A stretch of DNA of 64,000 bases. Origin: Boswellia sacra. Its lineage: Eukaryota > Streptophyta > Magnoliopsida > Sapindales > Burseraceae. The DNA is taken from the NCBI GenBank assembly GCA_013180625.2, contig SNVD02010242.1:62001-126000 (forward strand), given 5' to 3'. The translations under genes were made by a program, and so were the position numbers. Shown piece by piece: positions 35,074 through 45,165 of the stretch. The stretch's first letter is position 1, and every line of letters begins with the position of its first letter. The notes beneath the pieces are model-generated. The model ran no database searches, was not told where the DNA came from, and saw only the letters and a program-made list of their open reading frames with translations.

Positions 35074-35583
35074 TATTACGGCCCGCCCAAATTGCTTGCT
35101 AGAGTGGCCCAAAAATGCACCAAGGCTTGGCAAGTCCAAACCCATTTTCTAGAAATCTCTAGCAAGCTTCCTTTGTAAATATCTTGGATATTTTTAGAAG
35201 CCTCCATGTAAATATCTAGATTCTTTTGTAGAAAAGTCTAGAGAATGAATTACGGCCGTCGAATGTATTAAATCTCGGCCGTCCATTGAGGAGGTGGTTC
35301 ACTATAAATACCCTTCCAAGGCTCAATTGTAAAGCATCGAAAAATAAGCCTTTGTAAAGAGTTCTCAAGCAATACAAAAGCCTTCTTTCCTAGCAACACT
35401 TATTCCTAACCTTCCAAACACTTCTCTTCTCTTTGCCGTAAAACTCTTAAGCTCAACGATCCTAGCCTCTCAAGCTTCTTCCTAAGTGAAGCAAGCCAAC
35501 AATCAAGGCTTACTTAGCAACTTTTGGGTTCGAGTTGCCTAAGTGCCGCACGAGCGTGCTGCGCAACTTCTAAGCTCGTGACA
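35074..35583 (+). repeat. E1 5' LTR (510 bp)
   Basis: Runs from (T)ATTACGGCCCGCCCAAATT to AAGCTCGTGACA. It contains a TATA-like CACTATAAATACCC near 35,300. Nearly identical to 40265-40774. Confidence 0.93.
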
Positions 35584-35585
35584 GT

Positions 35586-35597
35586 TGGTATCAGAGC
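35586..35597 (+). other. E1 primer binding site (tRNA-iMet)
   Basis: TGGTATCAGAGC lies two bases after the LTR end. It is complementary to the 3' end of plant initiator tRNA-Met, the usual primer for this superfamily. The E2 counterpart is mutated (TTGGTATTACGG). Confidence 0.9.
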
Positions 35598-35619
35598 GCG
35601 GTTCGAGCACTAGAGTGGC

Positions 35620-36850
35620 ATGGGATCCGACATTGAAGTGACTATGGAAGAGCAAGTACGCGGACGTGAGGAGCAACCTCAGCCACCACCACGCCCACAA
35701 GGCAAACGTGGCAAGTCTAAAGCTCCACTCGCGGAAGCCTTAGAGCCTCGTGTTGCTAGCATAGAACAAGCCATCTCGGGGATGGACAATGTGATTGAGA
35801 GTCTCACCGACCGTCTTGATGGCCCAGAGACGGACTATGGGGAGATCACTCAAGCCACAAAGTCCAGCATTCTCGAGTATAGCAAGTCCTACAAGGAGGA
35901 GCTACAAAACCTTACACGAGAACTCCATGGCTTGCGCACCTTTGTGGAGCATGAAATGCGGGCCGTCCGGGCGGAAGTGGAGGAAGTTCGCACGGAATGG
36001 GAGAGGCATCGTTGCGACCAAACTAGCCCATCCTATACAAGTGCTAGCGCACTCAACACCATGCAAGTGCCTACTCCCGCCACTTACCATGGCACCCGCA
36101 ATGCCACCGAGGTCGAGAACTTCTTGTTCGGCCTTGAGCAATACTTCGAGGCCAAGGGTGTCCACGATGATGCTTCAAGAATAGGCATTGCGCCCACATT
36201 CCTACGGGATGCAGCCCAACTATGGTGACGTCGTAAGCATGGCGACGCGAGCAAAGGCATCGTCAACCTCCGTACATGGGAGGACTTTAAAAGGGAGCTT
36301 CGGAAGCATTTCTCCCCAAGCAATGCCAAAAATGAGGCAAGGGGCCGCCTCCGTCATCTCAAGCAAAGTGGCACCATTCGAGATTATATCAAGGATTTCA
36401 CCACCATCATCCTTGAGATCGAGGATATGTCTGACAAAGACTCTCTCTTCTACTTCCTTGATGGACTCAAGGATTGGGCAAGAGTTGAGCTCGAATGGCG
36501 TGGCGTGCAAAACCTCAATGAAGCCATAGCCGCAGCGGAGTCCCTCACGGATTATGCTTCCCAATCCAAGGACAGGAAGGCCAGTCATGGCAAAGGTGGG
36601 GGAGAGAGGTGCGCCAAGAAGGACCATGGTCGAAAGGAAGGTGGTGCGCGGAAGTCTTCCGGAGGGGACAAGCGCGACAAGCCTAGTAAAGGTAAGTCCG
36701 ACGCCCCTAAACCTAAGAGCCCTTGTTTCATTTGTGATGGTCCTCATTGGGTGAGAGATTGCCCAAAGAGAAAGACCCTCAATGCATTAGCGGCTCAACA
36801 TAAGGGCTCACGTGGTGATGAGCCGCAAGCGGAGATGGGTTCTCTCTGTA
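35620..36850 (+). pseudogene. E1 gag
   Basis: Starts MGSDIEVTMEEQVRGREEQP. A TGA at 36226-36228 replaces Trp (E2 has QLWWRRK at this point), splitting the gag frame; the same frame continues to the nucleocapsid knuckle CFICDGPHWVRDC at about 36,724-36,763. That knuckle has C-X2-C-X3-H-X4-C spacing, one residue shorter than the usual CCHC. Upstream of it lies a basic Lys/Arg/Gly-rich stretch. Confidence 0.88.
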
Positions 36851-37515
36851 CAATTGGCGCCCTTAACAGACCCACATATGCCAAGAAGGGTCTCATGTAT
36901 ATAAGCGCCACTATCAACGGAAAGAATGTGCGGGCGATGCTTGACACAGGAGCCACGCACAACTTTGTTTCTATTGAAGAGGCCAAACGTTTAGGCCTCA
37001 AGTACAACAACGGAGGAGGCACCATCAAGGGGGTGAACTCACCCGCTAAGGCAATAGTGGGGGTATCTAAGGCCACCTCGGTACAAATTGGTGCATGGAA
37101 AGGAAACCTCGACTTCTCCATCGTCCCCATGGACGACTTTCAAGTAGTGTTGAGCATGGAGTTCTTCGACCAAGTCCATGCTTTCCCCATACCCGCCTCT
37201 AACTCCCTTAACATCCTTGATGGGAGTCACTCGTGCACGGTCATGGCGGAACGTGTAGCCAAGGTCGAGAGCAAAATGCTATTCGCGCTACAATTCAAGC
37301 GGGGATTGAAGAAGGATCCAAGCTTCCTTGCTACGGTTCGAGAATTAAACGATGGGGAAGATGTCACCATTGCCAAAGATCCAACACCAAAAGAGGTTCA
37401 AGCCGTTCTTGAGGAATATAAGGACGTTATGCTCCAAGAACTCCCAAAGAAATTGCCGCCACGACGGGAAGTAGACCATCAAATCGAGTTGGAGCCCGGT
37501 GCCAAGCCTCCGCCA
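36851..37515 (+). pseudogene. E1 protease region
   Basis: Contains the retroviral-type aspartic protease motif AMLDTGATHNFVS (about 36,935-36,973). This part of the frame is intact until a one-base deletion near 37,510 (E1 CCTCCGCC against E2 CCTCTCGCC) brings a TGA into frame. Confidence 0.88.
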
Positions 37516-38854
37516 TGACGCCCTACCGCATGGCGCCACCAGAACTTGCGGAGTTGAAAAAGCAACTCCAAGATCTTCTTGATGCGGGCTATATCCAACC
37601 CTCGAAGGCCCCATATGGTGCTCCCGTCTCTTCCAAAAGAAAAAGGATGGATTTCTCCGCATGTGCATTGACTATCGGGCACTCAACAAGATCACCATCA
37701 AGAACAAGTACCCGATTCCTCTAATTGCAGAGTTGTTTGATCAACTTGGGAAGGCTCGCTACTTCACAAAGCTCGATTTGAGATCGGGGTACTACCAAGT
37801 TCGCATTGCCAAGGGTGACGAACCAAAAACGGCGTGCGTTACAAGGTACAGTGCCTTTGAATTTCTAGTTATGCCATTCGGCCTCACCAATGCACCCGCT
37901 ACGTTTTGCACTCTTATGAATAAGTTATTCCATCCTTATCTCGATCAATTTGTTGTGGTGTACTTGGATGATATAGTGGTATATAGTGCCACTCTTGAAG
38001 AGCACGTGCAACATCTTAAGCAAGTATTCCAAGTGCTTCGGGAACATGAACTCTACGTCAAGAAAGAAAAATGCTCTTTTGCTCAAAGAGAAATAGAGTT
38101 CCTCGGCCACCGAATACGGGATGGGAAACTAATGACGGATCAAGCAAAGGTGAAGGTCATCCAAGAATGGGAGCCTCCCACAAAAGTTCCGGAGCTACGG
38201 TCTTTTCTTGGGTTGGTGAACTATTATCGACGGTTTATTAAAAGCTACTCTGCCAAGGCCGCCCCACTCACGGATCTACTTAAAAAGAACAACACATGGC
38301 ATTGGACTGAAAAATGCCAACATGCCTTCGAAGAATTAAAGAAGGCCATATCCGAAGAACTGGTGTTGGCGTTGCCCGACCATACAAAGCCGTTCGAGAT
38401 GCACACGGACGCCTCCGACTTTGCCATAGGGGGAGTTCTCATGCAAGAAGGGCACCCCATTGCGTAGGAGAGCCGCAAATTGAATGACACAGAGAAACGA
38501 TATACGGTGTAAGAGAAGGAAATGGCGGCCATCATCCATTGTCTACGGGTTTGGCGTCACTACTTGCTTGGCTCGCACTTTGTCATTAAGACCGACAACG
38601 TGGCAACGAGCTACTTTCAAACGCAAAAGAAGCTAAGCCCCAAGCAAGCTCGATGGCAAGATTTCTTGGCCGAGTTTGACTATAGGCTCGAGTACAAAGC
38701 GGGAAAGGCAAACGTTGTGGCCGATGCCCTAAGTCGCAAAGCGGAACTCACCACTTTGAGCATGAGTCGACCACAAAGTGTACTCATCGATCGCATCAAA
38801 CAAGGCCTAGAGCACGATCCCATAAACCAAGAACCTTCTACAATTGGCAAGTAA
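37516..38854 (+). pseudogene. E1 reverse transcriptase and RNase H
   Basis: The RT core includes [29 protein letters not shown] and the catalytic YLDDIVVYS (about 37,960-37,986). The RNase H part starts at [20 protein letters not shown] (about 38,399-38,458). A one-base deletion near 37,628 shifts the frame before [11 protein letters not shown] at 38465-38467 and TAA about 45 bases later interrupt RNase H, and another frame change precedes 38,854. No functional enzyme can be made. Confidence 0.9.
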
Positions 38855-39929
38855 GGGGAAAACAAGGCGCTTTTGGCTTGATGAAGGCCTACTCCTCACA
38901 ACGGGCAACCGCTTGTTTGTGCCAAGACATGGGAGCTTGCGAAAAGAGATCATAAAGGAGTGCCATGACTCCAAGTGGGCTGGACACCCAGGTATGGCAC
39001 GAACCCTTGCACTCGTGCAAGACTCCTACTATTGGCCCCAAATGCGGGAAGATGTGGAGAGCTATGTGAGGACGTGCCTCGTGTGCCAACAAGACAAGAT
39101 TGAGCACCAACACCCGGTGGGGTTGCTAGAACCCCTACCTATAGCGGAAAGGCCATGACAAAGTGTATCAATGGATTTCATCATGGCTTTACCAAAGTCC
39201 GAGGGGTATGGGAGCGTCATGGTGGTGGTTGATCGATTTAGCAAATACGCCACCTTCATACCCGTCTCTGCGGATTGCACTGCAGATGAAGTTGCTCGAG
39301 CGTTCCTCAAGCATATAGTGAAACTATGGGGAGTTCCACAAAACATTGTAAGTGATCGAGACCCTCGCTTCACCGGTCGCTTTTGGAGGGAGCTCTTCAA
39401 GCTATTGGGGACCGACTTGAGCTTCTCAACAAGCTTCCACCCCTAAACCGACGGGCAAACCGAGCGCATCAATGCCTTACTTGAGCTATACTTGAGGCAT
39501 TACGTGAGCGCTCATCAGCATGATTGGACAAAGTTGCTTGATGTTGCCCAATTCTCATATAACCTCCAACGAAGTGAGGCTACAGGCAAAAGTCCATTCG
39601 AGATTGTAACCGGACGACAACCCATGACACCAAATGCCATAGCCTCGACATACGGAGGGAAAAGTCCAACGACCTACAAGCTTGCGAAGGAATGGCATGA
39701 ACAAGCCGACATTACTAGAGCATGCTTGGACAAGGCTACCAAACGAATGAAGAAATGGGCAGACACAAGGAGACGACACCTCACATTTCAAGAAGGGGAC
39801 TTGGTGCTTGTGAAGCTTCTACCCCAACAATTCAAGTCTTTACGTAAGGTACACAAGGGGTTAGTAAGGAAATACGAAGGCCCCTTCCCAATCATCAAGC
39901 GAGTGGGCGAAGTCTCCTACCAAGTTTGA
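38855..39929 (+). pseudogene. E1 integrase
   Basis: The HHCC zinc-binding region has ECHDSKWAGHPGM and TCLVCQQDK. The catalytic core has DFIMALPKSEG, VSDRDPRF and, after a TAA at 39444-39446 (normally Gln), TDGQTERIN, giving the D,D,E triad. Another TGA at 39156-39158 replaces the Trp before QSVSMDF. Confidence 0.9.
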
Positions 39930-40250
39930 CTACCCCCTAACCTCAAGATCCACCCGGTCTTCCATGTTAGCTTCCTCAAGCCATACCATGAAGACAAGGA
40001 AGATCGAAGCAGGAGTGAGTCCAAGAGAGCGCCAACAACTGTCGTCACCGCATTCGACAAGGACGTGGAGTGCATCCTTGCGGACCGAGTGACACAAAGG
40101 AGAGGAGTTCCACCATATGTTGAATACCTAGTGAAGTGGAAGGACCTCCCGGATAGCGAAGCAAGATGGGAACGTGAAGACACCTTGTGACAATTTGGTG
40201 AGCACATCCAACGCGACAAGGAGGAAAGCGCGTCGAGGACGTCACGAAAA
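39930..40250 (+). pseudogene. E1 chromodomain
   Basis: After LPPNLKIHPVFHVSFLKPY comes a chromodomain-like end with PPYVEYLVKWKDLPDSEARW and EREDTL, then a TGA at 40187-40189 where Trp is expected. A C-terminal chromodomain defines the chromovirus branch of Ty3/gypsy and can guide integration to particular chromatin. Confidence 0.88.
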
Positions 40251-40253
40251 TCG

Positions 40254-40264
40254 GTGGGGAAGGA
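40254..40264 (+). other. E1 polypurine tract
   Basis: GTGGGGAAGGA directly before the 3' LTR. This is the plus-strand primer site used in reverse transcription. Confidence 0.8.
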
Positions 40265-40774
40265 TGTTACGGCCCGCCCAAATTACTTGCTAGAGTGGCC
40301 CAAAAATGCACCAAGGTTTGGCAAGTCCAAGCCCATTTTCTAGAAATCTCTAGCAAGCTTCCTTTGTAAATATCTTGGATATTTTTAGAAGCCTCCATGT
40401 AAATATCTAGAATCTTTTGTAGAAAAGTCTAGAGAATGAATTACGGCCGTCGGATGTATTAAATCTCGGCTGTCCATTGAAGAGGTGGTTCATTATAAAT
40501 ACCCCTCCAAGGCTCAATTGTAAAGCATCGAAAAACAAGCCTTTGTAAAGAGTTCTCAAGCAATACAAAAGCCTTCTTTCCTAGCAACACTTGTTCCTAA
40601 CTTTCCAAACACTTCTCTTCTCTTTGCCGTAAAACTCTTAAGCTCAACGATCCTAGCCTCTCAAGCTTCTTCCTAAGTGAAGCAAGCCAACAATCAAGGC
40701 TTACTTATCAACTTTTGGGTTCGAGTTGCATAAGTGCCGCACGAGCGTGCTGCGCAACTTCTAAGCTCGTGACA
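40265..40774 (+). repeat. E1 3' LTR (510 bp)
   Basis: Runs from TGTTACGGCCCGCCCAAATT to AAGCTCGTGACA, keeping canonical TG...CA ends. It joins directly to reverse-oriented E2 integrase sequence at 40775. Confidence 0.94.
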
Positions 40775-42676
40775 GTGCCATACCTGGGTGTCCAGCCCAC
40801 TTGGAGTCATGGCACTCCTTGATGATCTCTTTTCGCAAGCTCCCATGTCTTGGCACAAACAAGCGGTTGCCCGTTGTGAGGAGTAGGCCTTCATCAAGCC
40901 AAAAGCGCCTTGTTTTTCCCTCACTTGCCAATTGTAGGAGGTTCTTGGCTATGGGATCGTGCTCTAGGCCTTGTTTGATGCGGTCGATGAGCACACTTTG
41001 TGGTCGACTCATGCTCAAAGTGGCGAGTTCCGCTTTGCGACTTAGGACATCGGCCACAACGTTTGCCTTTCCCGTTTTGTACTCGAGCCTATAGTCAAAC
41101 TCGGCTAAGAAATATTGCCATCGAGCTTGCTTGGGGCTTAGCTTCTTTTGCGTTTGAAAGTAGCTCGTTGCCACGTTGTCGGTCTTAATGACAAAGTGCG
41201 AGCCAAGCAAGTAGTGACGCCAAACCCGCAGACAATGGATGATGACCGTCATTTCCTTCTCTTGCACCGTATATCGTTTCTCTGTGTCATTCAATTTGCG
41301 GCTCTCGTATGCAATGGGGTGCCCTTCTTGCATGAGAACTCTCCCTATGGCAAAGTCGGAGGCATCCGTGTGCATCTCGAACGGCTTTGTATGGTCAAGC
41401 AACGCCAACACCGGTTCTTCGGATATGGCCTTCTTTAATTCTTCGAAGGCATGTTGGCATTTTTCAGTCCAATGCCATGTGTTGTTCTTTTTAAGTAGAT
41501 CCGTGAGTGGGGCAGCCTTTGCAGAGTAGCTTTAATAAACCGCTAATAGTAGTTCACCAACCCAAGAAAAGGCCGTAGCTCCGGAACTTTTGTGGGAGGC
41601 TCCTATTCTTGGATGGCCTTCACCTTTGCTTGATCCATCATTAGTTTCCCATCCCGTATTCGGTGGCCGAGGAACTCTACTTCTCTTTGAGCAAAAGAGC
41701 ATTTTTCTTTCTTGACGTAGAGTTCATGTTCCGGAAGCACTTGGAATACTTGCTTAAGATGTTGCACGTGCTCTTCAAGAGTGGCACTATATACCACTAT
41801 ATCATCCAAGTACACCACAACAAATTGATCGAGATAAGGATGGAATAACTTATTCATAAGAGTGCAAAACGTAGCGGGTGCATTGGTGAGGCCGAATGGC
41901 ATAACTAGAAATTCAAAGGCACCGTACCTTGTAACGCACGCCGTTTTTGGTTCGTCACCCTTGGCAATGCGAACTTGGTAGTACCCCGATCTCAAATCGA
42001 GCTTTGTGAAGTAGCGAGCCTTCTCAAGTTGATCAAACAACTCCGCAATTAGAGGAATCGGGTACTTGTTCTTGATGGTGATCTTGTTGAGTGCCCGATA
42101 GTAAATGCACATGCGGAGAGATCCATCATTCTTCTTTTGGGAGAGGACGGGAGCACCATATGGGGCCTTCGAGGGTTGGATATAGCCCGCATCAAGAAGA
42201 CCTTAGAGTTGCTTTTTCAACTCCGCAAGTTCTGGTGGCGCCATGCGGTAGGGCGTCATGGCGAGAGGCTTGGCACCGGGCTCCAACTCGATTTGATGAT
42301 TTACTTGCCGTCGTGGCGGCAATTTCTTTGGGAGTTCTTGGGGCATGACGTCCTTATATTCCTCAAGAACGGCTTGGACCTCTTTTGGTGTTGGATCTTT
42401 GACAATGGTGACATCTTCCCCATCGTTTAATTCTCGAACCGTAGCAAGGAAGCTTGGATCCTTCTTCAATCCCCGCTTGAATTGTAGCGCGGATAGCATT
42501 TTGCTCTCGACCTTGGCTACACGTTCCGCCATGACTGTGCACGAGTGACTCCCATCAAGGATGTTGAGGGAGTTAGAGGCGGGAATGGGGAAAGCATGGA
42601 CTGGTTCGAAGAACTCCATGCCCAACACTACTTGAAAGTTATCCATGGGGACGATGGAGAAGTCGACGTTTCCTTT
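40775..42676 (-). pseudogene. E2 pol remnant (RT, RNase H, integrase start)
   Basis: Continues the E2 frame with YLDDIVVYS (RT) and [17 protein letters not shown] (RNase H), and ends inside the integrase HHCC region at WAGHPGMA. Breaks: TAA for a Gln codon near 42,203, TAG for Trp near 41,603, and a frameshift between 41,603 and 41,411. Two clean nonsense changes are C-to-T or G-to-A on one strand. Confidence 0.88.
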
Positions 42677-44155
42677 TCATGCACCAATTTGTACCAAGGT
42701 GGCCTTAGATACCCCCACTATTGCCTTAGCGGGTGAGTTCACCCCCTTGATGGTGCCTCCTCCGTTGTTGTACTTGAGGCCTAAACGTTTGGCCTCTTCA
42801 ATAGAAACAAAGTTGTGCGTGGCTCCCGTGTCAAGCATCGCCCGCACATTCTTTCCGTTGATAGTGGCGCTTATATACATGAGACCTTTCTTGGCATATG
42901 TGGGTTTGTTAAAGGCGCCAATGGTGCGGAGAGAACCCATCTCTGCTTGCGGCTCATCACCACGTGAGCCCTCATGTTGAGCCGCTAATGCATTGAGGGT
43001 CTCTCTCTTTGGGCAATCTCTCACCCAATGAGGACCATCACAAATGAAACAAGGGCTCGTAGATTTAGGGGCGTCGGACTTACCTTTACTAGGCTTGTCG
43101 CGCTTGTCCCCTCCGGAAGACTTCCGCGCACCACCTTCCTTTCGACCATGGTCCTTCTTGGCACTCCTCTCTCCCCCACCTTTGCCATGACTGGCCTTCC
43201 TGTCCTTGGATTGGGAAGCATAATCCGTGAGGGACTCCGCTGCGGCTATGGCTTCATCGAGGTTTTGCACGCCACGCCTTTCGAGCTCAACTCTTGCCCA
43301 ATCCTTGAGTCCATCAAGGAAGTAGAAGAGGGAGTCTTTGTCGGACATATCCTCGATCTCAAGGATGATGGTGGTGAAATCCTTGATATAATCTCGAATG
43401 GTGCCACTTTGCTTGAGACGACGGAGGCGGCCCCTTGCCTCCTTTTCGGCATTGCTTGGGGAGAAATGCTTCCGAAGCTCCCTTTTAAAGTCCTCCCATG
43501 TACGGAGGTTGACGATGCCTTTGCCCGCGTCGCTATGCTTACGACGCCACCATAGTTGGGCTGCATCCCGTAGGAATGTGGGCGCAATGCCTATTCTTGA
43601 AGCATTATCGTGGACACCCTTGGCCTCGAAGTATTGCTCAAGGCCGAACAAGAAGTTCTCGACCTCGGTGGCATTGCGGGTGCCATGGTAAGTGGCAGAA
43701 GTAGACATTTGCATGGTGTTGAGTGCGCTAGCACTTGTATAGGATGGGCTAGTTCGGTCGCAACGATGCCTCTCCCATTCCGTGCGAACTTCCTCCATTT
43801 CTGCCCGGATAGCCCACAATTCGTGCTCCACAAAGGTGCGCAAGCCATGGAGTTCTCGTGTAAGGTTTTGTAGCTCCTCCTTGTAGGACTTGCTATACTC
43901 GAGAATGTTGGACTTTGTGGCTTGAGTGATCTCCCCATAGTCCGTCTCTAGGCCATCAAGACGGTCGGTGAGACTCTCAATCACATTGTCCATCCCCGAG
44001 ATGGCTTGTTCTATGCTAGCAATACGAGGCTCTAAGGCTTCCGCGGGTGGAACTTTAGACTTGCCACGTTTGCCTTGTAGGCGTGGTGGTGGCTGAGGTT
44101 GCTCCTCACGTCCGCGTACTTGCTCTTCCATAGTCAATTCAATGTCGGATGCCAT
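42677..44155 (-). pseudogene. E2 gag-protease frame
   Basis: A 492-codon intact frame starting MASDIELTMEEQ and running through the nucleocapsid knuckle CFICDGPHWVRDC and the protease motif AMLDTGATHNFVS. It ends at a TGA that replaces Trp (E1 reads GAWKGNL). Unlike E1 it has no early stop in gag, so E2 keeps a complete gag frame. An intact gag-protease frame beside broken pol could still give structural protein if expressed. Confidence 0.88.
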
Positions 44156-44191
44156 GTGACTCTAGTGTTCGAACCGCACCGTAATACCAAC

Positions 44192-44672
44192 TGTCACAAG
44201 CTTAGAAGTTGCGCAGCACGCTCGTGCGGTACTTAGGCAACTCGAACCTAAAAGTTGCTAAGTAAACCTTAATTGTTGGCTTGCTTCACTTAGGAAGAAG
44301 AGTTTTACAGCAAAGAGAAGAGAAGTGTTTGGAAGGTTAGGAACAAGTGTTGCTAGGAAAGAAGGCTTTTGTATTGCTTGAGAACTGTTTACAAAAGCTT
44401 GTTTTTCGATGCTTTACAATCGAGCCTTTAAGGGGTATTTATAATGAACCACCTCCCCAATGGACGGCCGAGATTTAATATATCCGACGGCCGTAATTCA
44501 TTCTCTAGACTTTTCTACAAAAGAATCTAGATATTTACATGGAGGCTTCTAAAAATATCTAAGATATTTACAAAGGAAGCTTGCTAGAGATTTCTAGAAA
44601 ATGGGCTTGGACTTATCAAGCCTTGGTGCATTTTTAGGCCACTCTAGCAAGCAATTTGAGCGGGCCGTAACA
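44192..44672 (-). repeat. E2 5' LTR (481 bp)
   Basis: Same LTR as E1 but 29 bp shorter: the segment CTTGAGAGGCTAGGATCGTT plus GAGCTTAAG is missing between GGAAGAAG and AGAGTTTTAC, with an AAG microhomology at the join. The reverse remnant at 34740 retains those 29 bp. Confidence 0.92.
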
Positions 44673-45165
44673 AATGTCTCTATAATAGGATTTCAACCAG
44701 AATAGGGAATTCAAATAAAAAATCCCATAAAATCAAAAGATTCATCCTGTGAACAATGCATACTTTATCCCCCATCTCTCGGTTCATCAAGTTTTATGGC
44801 AGTCTAAAAATTCAAGTGCACATTAATTCATTAAAGCAATCATGCTCTTCTAGATGAGAAATTATGAAATTATTAGTTTGGGTAACAAAGTTTTATTTGA
44901 ATCAATTGCAAATCAATAAGCTTTATCGTGATCCAAATCATTCATCAACCTTATTTGCAAGCAGAGTTTTACAGACACATCCAGAAAGGCCGACTACAGC
45001 AAGTCAGTCTTTGTATCAAGAATTGAGAATGGCAACTGGAAACCCTAACATTAATATGCAAAGAAATATCCATGATTGTCCGATCATAACATTTGACAAA
45101 TAGTAGGATGTAGCCCAAAAAGAGTAGTTCCGAGAGATACTCCATGGAATAAGCCATTAAATGCG

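Larger units (their letters stand above)
35074..40774 (+). mobile_element. Ty3/gypsy chromovirus E1, full length, inactivated
   Basis: A 5.7-kb element with two 510-bp LTRs that differ at only about ten positions by eye, so insertion was fairly recent. A tRNA-iMet primer site follows the 5' LTR and a purine tract precedes the 3' LTR. The internal order is gag, protease, RT, RNase H, integrase, chromodomain. The coding region is broken by several stops and small deletions. The 5' LTR starts TATTACGG instead of TGTTACGG, altering the terminal dinucleotide. No target duplication flanks it, because it abuts E2 fragments on both sides. Confidence 0.93.
40775..44672 (-). mobile_element. Ty3/gypsy chromovirus E2, reverse orientation, 3'-truncated
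   Basis: Read on the minus strand: 5' LTR 44672-44192, gag from 44155, protease, RT, RNase H and the start of integrase, ending abruptly at GGTATGGCAC (40775-40784), which matches E1 position ~39,000. The rest of integrase, the chromodomain and the first part of the 3' LTR are absent. It is closely similar to E1 throughout. AATG follows its outer end (44673-44676), matching AATG before 34740. Confidence 0.92.

Noticed and set aside
35620..40190. Functional retrotransposon polyprotein in E1
   Set aside because: At least seven stops and two one-base deletions relative to E2 rule out an active gene.
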